A stretch of DNA of 8,115 nucleotides from Victivallales bacterium (GCA_017431185.1 JAFRLP010000589.1:1-8115); one strand, 5' to 3'; shown: positions 1 to 6,955, counted from the first letter of the stretch. The notes: generated from the sequence alone by a model not told the origin. Numbers and translations are program-made.

Positions 1-58
1 CCTTTAGGCCTCGCGGATTGAAGTAGCCTGGGTTTCTGAATGGGTACCAAAGCGGAAA

Positions 59-1528
59 TCATCTGGCGCGCGCCGCAGACTTGCCGTATTTCGATGCGGG
101 CGTGGCGCGGGAGAACGCCCAGGAGCGTATCGCCTTGATCTGCTGCTCCATCGTGTCGGAGAGGGGGACGATGCGCCCGATGACCTGCGAGAGGTCCTTT
201 TGAGTGAACATCCGATGGTCGTAGAAGGCCTCCGTGCGTGCGGAGATGACGGCCTGCTCGATTTCGGCCCCGTTCCAGCCCTCGGTCATCACGTTGAGCA
301 TCTTGAAGTCAAAGTCCTTGGGGTCGGCTCCGTTGCGCACAAGATGGATGCGGAGGATTTCCTCGCGTTCAGGGGCGGCGGGCAGGTCGCAGAAGAACAC
401 CTCGTCGAAACGTCCCTTGCGAAGCACTTCGGCGGGAATGGCCTGGATTTTATTGGCTGTCGCGGCGATGAAGATAAGCGGAGGCTTCTCCTGCATCCAG
501 GTCAGGAATGAGGAGAAGATGTGCGAGGAGATGCGCTGACCTGAATCATCCATGCCCAGGGCGTTCTCGATTTCATCGACCCAGAGCACGGCTGGGGAGA
601 CCGCCTCGATGGTCTTCAGGGCATTGTGGAAGGCCGCTTCAGGGGAGCCGTACATCCCTGAGAACACAAGATTCATGTCGAGCCGGAACATCGGAAGATT
701 CCAGAGGGAGGAGATGGTCTTGACCGCCAGGCTTTTTCCGCAGCCTGACACTCCCATCATCAGCAGGCCCTTGGGAATGGGAACGCCAGCCTCCAGCGCC
801 TCTCGGGTGAAGGTATGCTTGCGGCGTATCAGCCACTGCTTCAGGTTGTCCAGCCCTCCCAGTCCTTCGATTGACCAGCGTGGCGGCGAAAACTCCAGAA
901 AGCCTGTCTTTTTGACGATGGCCTTCTTCTCGGCGAAGATCTCGTCAAGCAACTGCTCCTTGGTGGCATTGGGCAGACGAAACGCACGGGCCAGGACGTA
1001 GGTGACTTCATTCTCGGTCAGTCCTTTCAGAGCCATGGTGACTTCGCGCACCACATCCGGTGGAATGGCATATTCGGGATGTGTACTCAAGGCGTTGTCA
1101 ATGAGCGCGGCGATTTCCGCCTCCCCTGGGGTGGGGATGTCCACGAGTTGAATCTCCTTCTGGAGGGTCTCCGGCAAGACCAAATCGGCGCAAAGCAGAA
1201 TGAGTACCCTTCCGTCCACTGCCTTGCTGGCCGCGTAAGCCTCGCGTAGCGCACGGATAGTGCGCGGGTCATTCAGAAAGGGGGACAGGTCAAGAAAGAC
1301 GATGATTTCCCGCTGTGGCTTGCGCAATGCGGCAAGAATGGCGGTGGCCGCATCCCTGGTGTCCTCCCCCTCCCCTTGAAGACCGGCGAGGCAAGACCAG
1401 GTACGCAGAGGACGCCCTTCCTGTTCGGCTATATGACGGAGGCCACGCAGTACACGCTCCTCTTCAGGCGAATGAATATAGACAAGCGGAGCCCCGCCTT
1501 GCAGTACGGCAGTCAGTTGCGGTATCAT
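59..1528 (-). CDS. Ycf46-like AAA+ ATPase
   Basis: This 489-residue protein matches the layout of the Ycf46 group of AAA+ ATPases. That group is found in cyanobacteria, algal plastids and scattered bacteria, and its cellular role is poorly defined. The N-terminal part (about 1-200) has the group's VYIHSPEEERVLRGL opening and an IVFLDLSPFLND strand-loop. A standard AAA+ module follows: Walker A GVSGCGKS (259-266), Walker B VLWVDE (314-319), sensor 1 Asn in ATAN (356-359), the arginine pair in LRKGRFDE (369-376), and a GWNGAEIEQA helix (417-426) in the sensor-2 lid. FLTWMQEK (341-348) is also typical of the group. All ATPase residues are intact, so it should hydrolyse ATP. No membrane segment is visible. 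The ATG at 1528 has no Shine-Dalgarno; its leader is A/U-rich and lies just after a long hairpin. The 58 bases past its stop show no gene I can support. Confidence 0.9.
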   Translation of the reverse strand: MIPQLTAVLQGGAPLVYIHSPEEERVLRGLRHIAEQEGRPLRTWSCLAGLQGEGEDTRDAATAILAALRKPQREIIVFLDLSPFLNDPRTIRALREAYAASKAVDGRVLILLCADLVLPETLQKEIQLVDIPTPGEAEIAALIDNALSTHPEYAIPPDVVREVTMALKGLTENEVTYVLARAFRLPNATKEQLLDEIFAEKKAIVKKTGFLEFSPPRWSIEGLGGLDNLKQWLIRRKHTFTREALEAGVPIPKGLLMMGVSGCGKSLAVKTISSLWNLPMFRLDMNLVFSGMYGSPEAAFHNALKTIEAVSPAVLWVDEIENALGMDDSGQRISSHIFSSFLTWMQEKPPLIFIAATANKIQAIPAEVLRKGRFDEVFFCDLPAAPEREEILRIHLVRNGADPKDFDFKMLNVMTEGWNGAEIEQAVISARTEAFYDHRMFTQKDLSQVIGRIVPLSDTMEQQIKAIRSWAFSRATPASKYGKSAARAR

Positions 1529-1541
1529 GATAAATTGTTTT

Positions 1542-1623
1542 TGCCATCTGTGCGGTTTGCAGAAGACAATAGGCTGATTCCGTCAGGACAAACGGTTGGC
1601 CTTCGCAAACCGGACAGATGGCA
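1542..1623 (-). repeat. Long hairpin between the winged-helix gene and the AAA+ gene
   Basis: TGCCATCTGTGCGGTTTGC (1542-1560) and GCAAACCGGACAGATGGCA (1605-1623) are 19-bp inverted repeats with a single mismatch. After a bulged A, GAAG (1562-1565) with CTTC (1601-1604) adds four more pairs. The remaining loop (1566-1600) contains a small CCGT/ACGG hairpin. The hairpin ends 13 nt before the AAA+ start. On the minus strand it is followed by an A-rich run and not by T residues, so it is not a normal intrinsic terminator for this transcript. An RNA processing, stability or translation-control element is possible. Confidence 0.8.
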
Positions 1624-1638
1624 TGGTGCATGAATGAG

Positions 1639-2025
1639 TTATGCTTTTTCGTCGGCAGCCTGGGGTGCAGCCTCTGCAAGGGTGTATGTGGCACGGCCAG
1701 TGCGCTGGAGGACTTTGCTCTTCAGGCCGGTGTTGATGGCCTGGCTGAGGGCTCCGTTGGAGACCTCTGCCGCGAATTTAGTCCCCATGGCATTGCGCAG
1801 CTGTTTCTTGTTCAAGGGCTTCTGGGACTCCTTGAGAATTGCCACCATCATTTTGAGGGCTCCGCGCTTTTTGGTTTTCTCGATGGCGGGGGCGGGTGCG
1901 GCTGCCGGTGTCACTTTGACCTTTGCCGCCTCGCATTGGCAGGCGCCGTTTGCACGATATTTTTTGATGCCGTCCAGAAAGGCCTGGGCAACGCATTCAA
2001 GTAAATCAAGGGTCTCGTTGGTCAT
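1639..2025 (-). CDS. Small winged-helix-like protein, function unknown
   Basis: I do not recognise a named family. The 128 residues fall into three parts: a helical N-terminus (1-25) with a nearby C-x-C pair (Cys29, Cys31), an Ala/Pro linker (39-48), and a basic C-terminal domain (about 54-116). The last part reads as helix-helix-helix followed by a short hairpin: LKMMVAILKES, KKQLRNAM, GALSQAINTGLKSKVL, then QRTGRATYTLA. That order, with the glycine-containing turn before an aromatic strand, resembles a winged helix-turn-helix DNA-binding domain. The ATG at 2025 has AGGAG (2037-2033) at a 7-nt spacing, the best Shine-Dalgarno in the window. A candidate promoter and a palindrome lie upstream. 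The gene is followed, 110 nt on, by the AAA+ ATPase on the same strand, with a long hairpin between. It may regulate its own transcription or act with the ATPase, but neither is shown. Confidence 0.8.
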   Translation of the reverse strand: MTNETLDLLECVAQAFLDGIKKYRANGACQCEAAKVKVTPAAAPAPAIEKTKKRGALKMMVAILKESQKPLNKKQLRNAMGTKFAAEVSNGALSQAINTGLKSKVLQRTGRATYTLAEAAPQAADEKA

Positions 2026-2068
2026 GGTTTTGCTCCTGATTGGGCTGGCTTTTGTGGAGAGGCGATGC

Positions 2069-2085
2069 TGAAACAGTCTGTTTCA
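2069..2085. promoter_or_regulatory. 17-bp perfect palindrome, candidate operator
   Basis: TGAAACAG and CTGTTTCA flank a single central T. The site lies between the candidate promoter and the start of the small winged-helix-like gene, 44 nt before the ATG. Its length and symmetry fit the binding site of a dimeric repressor, possibly the product of the gene itself; that link is inference. With a 1-nt centre it could fold as RNA only by opening inner pairs, so a DNA site is more likely than an RNA hairpin. Confidence 0.5.
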
Positions 2086-2122
2086 AAGGGACATCTTGTC
2101 TGACCTTCTCGCATTTACAATA

Positions 2123-2150
2123 AATTTATACCTTTTTGTGGAAAAATCAA
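2123..2150 (-). promoter_or_regulatory. Candidate sigma-70-type promoter for the winged-helix gene
   Basis: In a strongly A/T-rich stretch, the minus strand has TTGATT (2150-2145) and, 16 bp later, TAAATT (2128-2123). An overlapping TATAAA (2130-2125) is at a short 14-bp spacing. It would start transcription about 90 nt upstream of the ATG at 2025. This is the only gap in the window with such composition, and it precedes the gene with the best Shine-Dalgarno, but the match is only moderate. Confidence 0.4.
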
Positions 2151-2173
2151 ATAGATAATCCCCAAAAAGTTAG

Positions 2174-2230
2174 AAAAAAGTCGCTTTTTTATTATATTGA
2201 GAAGCGGGACAGTAAAAAAAGGCTTCCTGA
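2174..2230 (-). terminator. Weak A/T-rich terminator-like region after the phosphoesterase gene
   Basis: About 40 nt past the phosphoesterase stop, the minus strand has a run of seven T (2220-2214) preceded by GGAAGCC, but only a poor stem can be drawn. Further on, AAAAAAG (2190-2184) and CTTTTTT (2180-2174) form an all-A/T hairpin with a 3-nt loop, ending in T residues. Either could help end transcription, but neither is a strong intrinsic terminator. Confidence 0.3.
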
Positions 2231-2257
2231 AGATTCTCCGAGAGGGATACGCGGCGG

Positions 2258-3607
2258 CTACTCCTGGGGGTAGGAGTCCGGGGCGTTCTTGGCTCTTGCG
2301 CTGCAGGCAACGGTGTAATCGAAGGAGAGGGGTGCGCCTTCATGGCCAAAGGTCTCCACTGGATAGATGTCAAATCGGTAAGTCTGTCCAGGGACAATGG
2401 AATGGGGCGGCAGTTTGATGATGACCCTGGGGTCGATGTGGCGTTTGAGGCGGTAAAAGTCACTGATGTAGCGGAAGGATTGCGTCTTCCCGTCCGTTCC
2501 GTCCGCATTTTTCTCCGTGATGGCGACACGGTACCAGTGGGTGAAATCGTCGTGAACGGCGGCGTCGAAAATCAGGTAGAAATAGCCATAGTCGTAGCGG
2601 AAGCAGGCGAAGGCATTTGCTGGAAACCGCGGGGCGGTGCGGGTGGCCGCACGGGAGTCGAAGTCCAGTTCCGGGTGACGCGGGTCGTAGGGCAGCCGAA
2701 AACGCCACGGTTTTTCCGGCTTGATTTCGCGGGCCTCCGTGACATTGTAGCGATGCACTTCGATGTGGTCGGAAAAGACGTCCATGCGCAGGCATTGGAT
2801 GGCGTCGCGAGCAAAGGGGACAATGGGGCCGGTGGTGTTGGCGCATCTCTCCTCGACGCAGGCGTATGCCAGGGAGGAGGTGTTGATGGCGGTGAAGGCG
2901 CCTTGCCAGATGGTTCGTTCATCCTCCAGCGGGATATGCGTATGCCCAGAGAGGGAGATGACCTGCGGATACCTGTCCAGGGTTTTTCGGAGCAGCGCGA
3001 GACCGTTTTCCCCATAGCTGCCAGAGGTGGTTCTGGATGGGTTGTAATGGGTGATGACGAAGATTGGTTTTCCGCTGTCCCGGGCGACTGCACGGTCAAT
3101 GGCTTCGGCGAGCACGGCGCACTCCTCCTCCGTTGCGAATTTATGGTCATGGTCGGAGGACATGGCGATGAAATCGTACCCTTTGATGGTTTTGCAGATG
3201 GGGTTGACGACGGATTCCTCCAGTCCAGTGCAGAAGTCGGCGTACAGTTCGTCGAAGGGGCGTTTTGGGCAGGTGGCCCAATAGTCGTGGTTGCCGGCGC
3301 ATGGGACGTGAACGGGCAGATGCTCGCCGAAACATTCCCGGAGGATTTGCATATACAGAGGATAGACCTGGGGCCATCCCTGGTCGGAGAGGTCGCCGGT
3401 CATCACCAGGGCGTCAAGGTTCATCGGCGCCAGCAGTTGGCAGGCCAGCTCATGGTTGTGCATTCCCCATGCGTGACGGTCTGCGTAGGCCTGTTGGTCG
3501 CCGAGGATGCCGATGCGAAGGATGGGTTGCGGGGCTGTGGTGGACATGCTGTTGACTTGAGAGGCGATTGCCTCTTGAGACATTCCTATTTCTGTGTGTA
3601 GGCCCAT
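2258..3607 (-). CDS. Calcineurin-like metallophosphoesterase with C-terminal beta domain
   Basis: A dinuclear metal phosphoesterase of unknown substrate. Residues line up with the calcineurin-like motifs in order: GDQQ (36-39, first metal Asp37), MTGDLSDQG (69-77), CAGNHDYW (103-110), the His of ITHYNP (His187) and SGHTHIP (220-226). The first motif has Gln where the commoner D-x-H form has His, a variant known in the superfamily. The last ~120 residues, including FRYDYGYFYLIFDAA and a YPVETFGHEGAPL segment, look like a beta-sandwich resembling fibronectin type III; this is inferred by eye. No signal peptide is visible, so it is probably cytoplasmic. The start at 3607 overlaps the carboxypeptidase gene by 22 nt. 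Met9 (3583) starts 2 nt after that gene's stop, and Met21 (3547) lies just before the domain; I cannot decide between them from Shine-Dalgarno signals. It is probably the last gene of the rnhB-pcnB-carboxypeptidase transcript. Confidence 0.85.
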   Translation of the reverse strand: MGLHTEIGMSQEAIASQVNSMSTTAPQPILRIGILGDQQAYADRHAWGMHNHELACQLLAPMNLDALVMTGDLSDQGWPQVYPLYMQILRECFGEHLPVHVPCAGNHDYWATCPKRPFDELYADFCTGLEESVVNPICKTIKGYDFIAMSSDHDHKFATEEECAVLAEAIDRAVARDSGKPIFVITHYNPSRTTSGSYGENGLALLRKTLDRYPQVISLSGHTHIPLEDERTIWQGAFTAINTSSLAYACVEERCANTTGPIVPFARDAIQCLRMDVFSDHIEVHRYNVTEAREIKPEKPWRFRLPYDPRHPELDFDSRAATRTAPRFPANAFACFRYDYGYFYLIFDAAVHDDFTHWYRVAITEKNADGTDGKTQSFRYISDFYRLKRHIDPRVIIKLPPHSIVPGQTYRFDIYPVETFGHEGAPLSFDYTVACSARAKNAPDSYPQE

Positions 3608-4743
3608 TCCACGAGGGCGGTGGCGAGGGCGTCGCGCTCCTTTGCCGTGGGGCTGGAGAGGATGACCACGCCCATTCTGCGGTTGTTGCGCTCACAGGTG
3701 ATGACCACGCAGTAGCCCGCCTTGTCCGTATATCCGGTTTTCATGCCGTTGACACCTGGGCAGCGGCCCAGCAGGGTGTTCGAACTGGAAAGCATGGTCG
3801 CACCGCCTTTGTTGCGTTTGATGAATGCCTCGTCGTTTTCGCGCAGATACTCCTTCTTGACCCCTGTCCATTTCATGATTTCGGGAATGTTCAGGAGATG
3901 CAGGGAGAGATAGGCCAGTTCCAACGCGCAGGCAAGGTTCTGGTCTTTGCCTTTGTTTTCAGGGAGGCCATTGGTGTTGAGAAAAACCATGGAGTTGCAG
4001 CCCATTGCCTTGGCCTGCTCATTCATCTGCGCCACAAAGGCGGGGGCGCTTCCGCCTGCGCAGAACTCGCCGAGGAGGTAGGCGGCGTCATTGGCGCTGT
4101 GAACGAGAACGCATTTCAGGAGTTCGTCAAAGGTGAAGGTCTCCTTGGGGTCCAGCCAGACGCGCCGCCCGCCGATATGCGAGGCATTGACGGAGACCTT
4201 GACGGGAGTTTGCAGGGTGATGGCTCCATTGGACTCGCGCATGGTCTTGACGGCGAGGTATGCGGTCATCATCTTGGTGACGGAGGCGATGGGATAGGGG
4301 GTGGTGGGGGAGAGTTCCCAGAAGAGCCGCCTGGTGTCCAGATCAATCACGCATCCTGAACGGCAGTTCACCTTGCTGGCGATTTTCTGGGGCAGGGGAC
4401 GCAAATCCCTGGTGAAGAATTCCGGGCTGTAGAGAGGCAACCTGGGCATCTCCGCGGGCTGTGCCTCCGGCGTGGCCACGCCGGGGGAGGTCGGAACGGA
4501 CGGCTCGGCTGGACCAGGGGCGGCAGGGGAGGGCGCTGGTGCGTTGGTCACCTCGGTCTTTGCCGTTGGCGCATCAGGCTCAGGCTCCTGGTTCTTGCGC
4601 TGGTGAGGAAGCACCAGAAAACAGAACAGCAGAAGGTGAATGATCACCACAATGGAGGCGATGATGATGATGGGCTTGAGTTTCATGGGCACGAAACAGG
4701 GGAAAGGGGGATTGGACGCAATGCGAGCGGTTTGCGGACGCAT
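3586..4743 (-). CDS. D-alanyl-D-alanine carboxypeptidase, peptidase S11 (DacA/PBP5-type), N-terminally anchored
   Basis: Low-molecular-weight penicillin-binding proteins of this family remove the terminal D-Ala from peptidoglycan pentapeptides in the periplasm. All three active-site motifs are present: SVTK with the nucleophile Ser154 and Lys157, SAN (216-218) and KTG (335-337). The N-terminus has one hydrophobic segment (about 24-45) with positive charges before it, followed by an Ala/Pro-rich linker (about 52-95), so the enzyme is probably tethered by an uncleaved anchor or a long signal peptide. The chain ends about 50 residues after KTG. It lacks the C-terminal beta domain and amphipathic membrane helix of E. 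coli PBP5. The start at 4743 overlaps the pcnB stop by one base; Met20 (4686), just before the hydrophobic segment, is a good alternative. Neither has an obvious Shine-Dalgarno. The last codons overlap, or lie 2 nt from, the next gene. Confidence 0.92.
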   Translation of the reverse strand: MRPQTARIASNPPFPCFVPMKLKPIIIIASIVVIIHLLLFCFLVLPHQRKNQEPEPDAPTAKTEVTNAPAPSPAAPGPAEPSVPTSPGVATPEAQPAEMPRLPLYSPEFFTRDLRPLPQKIASKVNCRSGCVIDLDTRRLFWELSPTTPYPIASVTKMMTAYLAVKTMRESNGAITLQTPVKVSVNASHIGGRRVWLDPKETFTFDELLKCVLVHSANDAAYLLGEFCAGGSAPAFVAQMNEQAKAMGCNSMVFLNTNGLPENKGKDQNLACALELAYLSLHLLNIPEIMKWTGVKKEYLRENDEAFIKRNKGGATMLSSSNTLLGRCPGVNGMKTGYTDKAGYCVVITCERNNRRMGVVILSSPTAKERDALATALVEWAYTQK

Positions 4744-6071
4744 TACGGCTCTTGGGATGGTCTCTTGCCGTTGGAGGGAGAACGACGCCTGGTTCTTTTG
4801 GGGCGGGCTTCATCCCGTGGCAGCATCACGGCATTGGGGGCATTGACGCCCGGAGGATTGCGCGGGAAGGCGGCGCCATCGTCCTCCACTGGCTCCGATG
4901 GAAAAGGAAGTTTACAGAGCAATTCCGCGTGTTTGCCCGTCACCATGCTGAACAGACGAAGATACTCGAAGGCATGGGCATAGAACGAGCGATTGGGCAC
5001 ACGGGCGGAAAGGCGGTGGGGAGGAAGCAGACTCTGGAAGGTGATGCAGGTCGTCACGATTCTAGAGGAGCAGGCATGGGGAATGTCATACCCCTGGAAA
5101 AAGTCATGGATCGCCGAGTAGCATTTCTCCGTCAACTGGGTGGAGACGGACTGCGGGGGAAGGTCATCCTTGACTAGGATGGAGTAAATGAGCGGGAAAA
5201 GCGGGGTGCCCAGCGCAAGTGACTTGGAGGTGAAGTACTCAGGGTCCTCTGTCATGCAACGGTCGCGCATCGCCAGCATTTGGCGCATCAGGACGCCAGC
5301 AGGGGTATTCCAGACGTTTTCCATGCCGGGGAGCAGATGCTTCAACAGTCCGCCGTCGTGCAGAGCGGTGAAAATGCCCTCTGAATTGATGGTGAAGAGG
5401 ATTTTCATCAATTCGTCGAAAAGCCTGGACTTGGAGGCCTTGACAATGGCAGGGAGAGTGTTCTGAAGGGCCTGACGGGTCTGTTCCTCAAGTCGCAGGT
5501 GGTGAAGGCCGCAGAGTTTGAGTGCGCGCAGCATTCTCACGGGGTCCTCCTCGAAGCGGCGCTGCGGGTTGCCGACGCAGCGTACCACGCGGTTGCGCAA
5601 ATCCTCCAGCCCGCCCGTCATGTCAATGATTTCCCCTTGTCTTGCCACATCGCAGTAGAGCGCGTTGACGGTGAAGTCGCGTCGTTTGGCGTCATCCTGG
5701 AGAGTGCCATATTGGTTGTCGTTCCAGATCATGATGCCATCATCGGATGGTTTCAGGCCGTGGCGTTCCTCCAGGGTGGGTTCGCGGCGGAAAGTGCTGA
5801 CCTCATAGATGTCTCCGTTGCTGAAGACGTGGGCGAGGCGAAAGCGTCGGCCAATGATTCTGCAACGGTGGCGAGAGAAAATCTTGCGCACCTGCTCTGG
5901 GGTGGCGGAGGTGGTGATGTCGTAGTCCTTGGGCGTGTCGCCGAGCAGGAGGTCTCTCACGGCTCCACCTACAATATACGCCTCGAAACCGCTGTCCACC
6001 AGCCGGCGCACGATATCCACTGCCGCCTTGCGGAAATATTTTTTGGGGGGTATGCAGATAGGTTTCTTCAT
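4743..6071 (-). CDS. pcnB: Poly(A) polymerase I / tRNA nucleotidyltransferase family (PcnB-like)
   Basis: This is a class II nucleotidyltransferase that adds nucleotides to RNA 3' ends; PcnB proteins add the poly(A) tails that mark RNA for decay. The N-terminal catalytic head has YIVGGAVRDLLLG (32-44) and the metal-binding pair Asp49/Asp51 in KDYDITT, then SATPEQVRKIF. Next come GRRFRLAHV (74-82), YEVSTFR (89-95), RRDFTVNALY (130-139) and FEEDPVRMLRALK (173-185). GRRFRLAHV and the ATPEQVRK wording are closer to E. coli PcnB than to CCA-adding enzymes, as is the Arg/Lys-rich C-terminal tail (about 423-437). A CCA-adding role cannot be excluded from sequence alone. The ATG at 6071 is the first start after the in-frame rnhB stop, 12 nt away, and I see no Shine-Dalgarno, so coupling to rnhB is likely. 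The TAA stop overlaps the next start by one base (TAATG). The C-terminal half (about 250-420) is divergent. Confidence 0.88.
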   Translation of the reverse strand: MKKPICIPPKKYFRKAAVDIVRRLVDSGFEAYIVGGAVRDLLLGDTPKDYDITTSATPEQVRKIFSRHRCRIIGRRFRLAHVFSNGDIYEVSTFRREPTLEERHGLKPSDDGIMIWNDNQYGTLQDDAKRRDFTVNALYCDVARQGEIIDMTGGLEDLRNRVVRCVGNPQRRFEEDPVRMLRALKLCGLHHLRLEEQTRQALQNTLPAIVKASKSRLFDELMKILFTINSEGIFTALHDGGLLKHLLPGMENVWNTPAGVLMRQMLAMRDRCMTEDPEYFTSKSLALGTPLFPLIYSILVKDDLPPQSVSTQLTEKCYSAIHDFFQGYDIPHACSSRIVTTCITFQSLLPPHRLSARVPNRSFYAHAFEYLRLFSMVTGKHAELLCKLPFPSEPVEDDGAAFPRNPPGVNAPNAVMLPRDEARPKRTRRRSPSNGKRPSQEP

Positions 6072-6083
6072 AAGGATGTTCTG

Positions 6084-6779
6084 TCAAAACGGTAGTTCCA
6101 GTTGTCGGGGCGCCGCTTCTGACGGCGGGCGCAGCGGTGCAAAGGTCATGCGGTGCTCGGGGCATGGCCCCAAGGCCGCCAATGCCTCCAGATGCGCCTT
6201 GGTTCCATAACCCTTGTGCTCTGCGAAGCCGTAGCCTGTGTACTGTCTGTCCAATTCCTGCATATAGGAGTCCCTGGTGGTTTTGGCGATGATGCTGGCC
6301 GCCGCGATGCTGGCGGAGCGGGCGTCCCCCTTGACCAGAAATTGTGCATTGACGGGGAAGGACGGCACCCGAAGACCATCCACCAAAGCCAGGTCAGGCG
6401 CGAGGGCGCGAGCCACTTCACGCATTCCCTCGTGGGTTGCCCTCAGGATGTTCAGCCGATCTATGTCGGCTGCGGAGCGGATGGCGATGGCAATGCGCAC
6501 GTCGGGGTTTTCTCGAAGCGCGGTCGCCAGATCCTGGCGCTGCCTTTCGGTGAGTTTTTTGGAGTCGTCGACTTCCGGCTGAAAACGGTTGTCAGAGGGA
6601 AGAATGACCCCTGCCACCACGACGGGTCCGGCGAGGGGGCCGCGTCCAGCCTCGTCAATGCCCGCAATGACGAGCATGGCGCCGCCGTCACGGCGCCTGA
6701 CCTGCTGGTCAAAGGCGTATAGTTCCAACGCCCTGGCCTGCCGATGCTGAATCTCCTGGGGACGCATTTGCATGTTCAT
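6084..6779 (-). CDS. rnhB: Ribonuclease HII
   Basis: RNase HII cuts the RNA strand of RNA:DNA hybrids and removes single ribonucleotides misincorporated in DNA, using divalent metal ions in the cytoplasm. The 231-residue product has the core motif IAGIDEAGRGPLAGPVVVA (residues 38-56), DDSKKLTERQR (71-81), LVDG (132-135), GDARSASIAAASIIAK (151-166), and HKGYG followed by the PEHRMTFAPLR end. Asp42, Glu43, Asp134 and Asp152 have exactly the spacing of the E. coli catalytic set (16, 17, 108, 126). The roughly 35-residue N-terminal extension with LYAFDQQVRRR is a known type in longer RNases HII. The start is uncertain. The ATG at 6779 has only GGA directly adjacent, whereas the ATG at 6773 would have that GGA 6 nt upstream. 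The conserved rplS neighbourhood agrees. An intrinsic terminator and palindromic elements separate it from rplS, so it needs its own promoter or read-through. Confidence 0.95.
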   Translation of the reverse strand: MNMQMRPQEIQHRQARALELYAFDQQVRRRDGGAMLVIAGIDEAGRGPLAGPVVVAGVILPSDNRFQPEVDDSKKLTERQRQDLATALRENPDVRIAIAIRSAADIDRLNILRATHEGMREVARALAPDLALVDGLRVPSFPVNAQFLVKGDARSASIAAASIIAKTTRDSYMQELDRQYTGYGFAEHKGYGTKAHLEALAALGPCPEHRMTFAPLRPPSEAAPRQLELPF

Positions 6780-6791
6780 TCCAACGCCGGG

Positions 6792-6955
6792 CTAGTGTCC
6801 CGTCCGATTAATTCGATGGAATATTCCGCGCTCTTTCCGGCTCTTTTCGCATGAAGGCTTCTTTGCATAGGAAACTATGCGCAGTCGCCTTCGTGCGAAA
6901 ACAACTCGAAAACATCTGCTGACTATCCTCACGAATTAATCGGACGGGACACTAG
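6792..6955. mobile_element. 164-bp foldback element, MITE-like, TA/CTAG bounded (unit 1)
   Basis: The outer arms CTAGTGTCCCG..TTCG (6792-6815) and CGAA..CGGGACACTAG (6932-6955) are exact 24-bp inverted repeats. Inside, TTTTCGCATGAAGGC (6844-6858) pairs with GCCTTCGTGCGAAAA (6887-6901) with one mismatch. At the apex, GCATAG (6865-6870) and CTATGC (6875-6880) flank GAAA. The stretches between pair imperfectly, so the whole unit can fold into one hairpin. It has no open reading frame of its own. The structure (short, non-coding, long terminal inverted repeats, bounded by TA inside CTAG) fits a miniature inverted-repeat transposable element. IS630-family transposases duplicate TA and IS630 itself favours CTAG; assigning this unit to that family is inference. 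Alternatively it is a fixed intergenic repeat of the REP/ERIC kind. It ends 12 bp before the rnhB start. Confidence 0.6.

Noticed and set aside
1..58. Possible gene fragment or terminator past the AAA+ stop
   Set aside because: Only 58 bases are available. I see no convincing stem with a T-run and no start codon with a ribosome site.
1542..1623. Hairpin read as an intrinsic terminator of the winged-helix gene
   Set aside because: On the minus strand the stem is followed by A residues, not T. On the plus strand it is followed by mixed sequence.
1464..1694. A 76-codon minus-strand frame across the hairpin, with a CPVC motif
   Set aside because: It overlaps both flanking genes and the inverted repeat. 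The cysteine motif comes from the hairpin arm, and no start signal supports it.
2260..2277. ACTCCT/AGGAGT hairpin at the phosphoesterase stop as a terminator
   Set aside because: The stem is only 6 bp, lies largely inside the last codons, and the nearest T-run is about 40 nt further on.
2342..3601. A 419-codon open frame on the plus strand opposite the phosphoesterase gene
   Set aside because: It mirrors the minus-strand gene, its translation is Gly/Val/Asp-rich with no recognisable motif, and the opposite strand encodes intact phosphoesterase motifs. It is a shadow due to base composition.
3568..4359. A 263-codon open frame on the plus strand opposite the carboxypeptidase gene
   Set aside because: The minus strand has all three S11 peptidase motifs. 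The plus-strand product is low-complexity and has no ribosome site or family resemblance.
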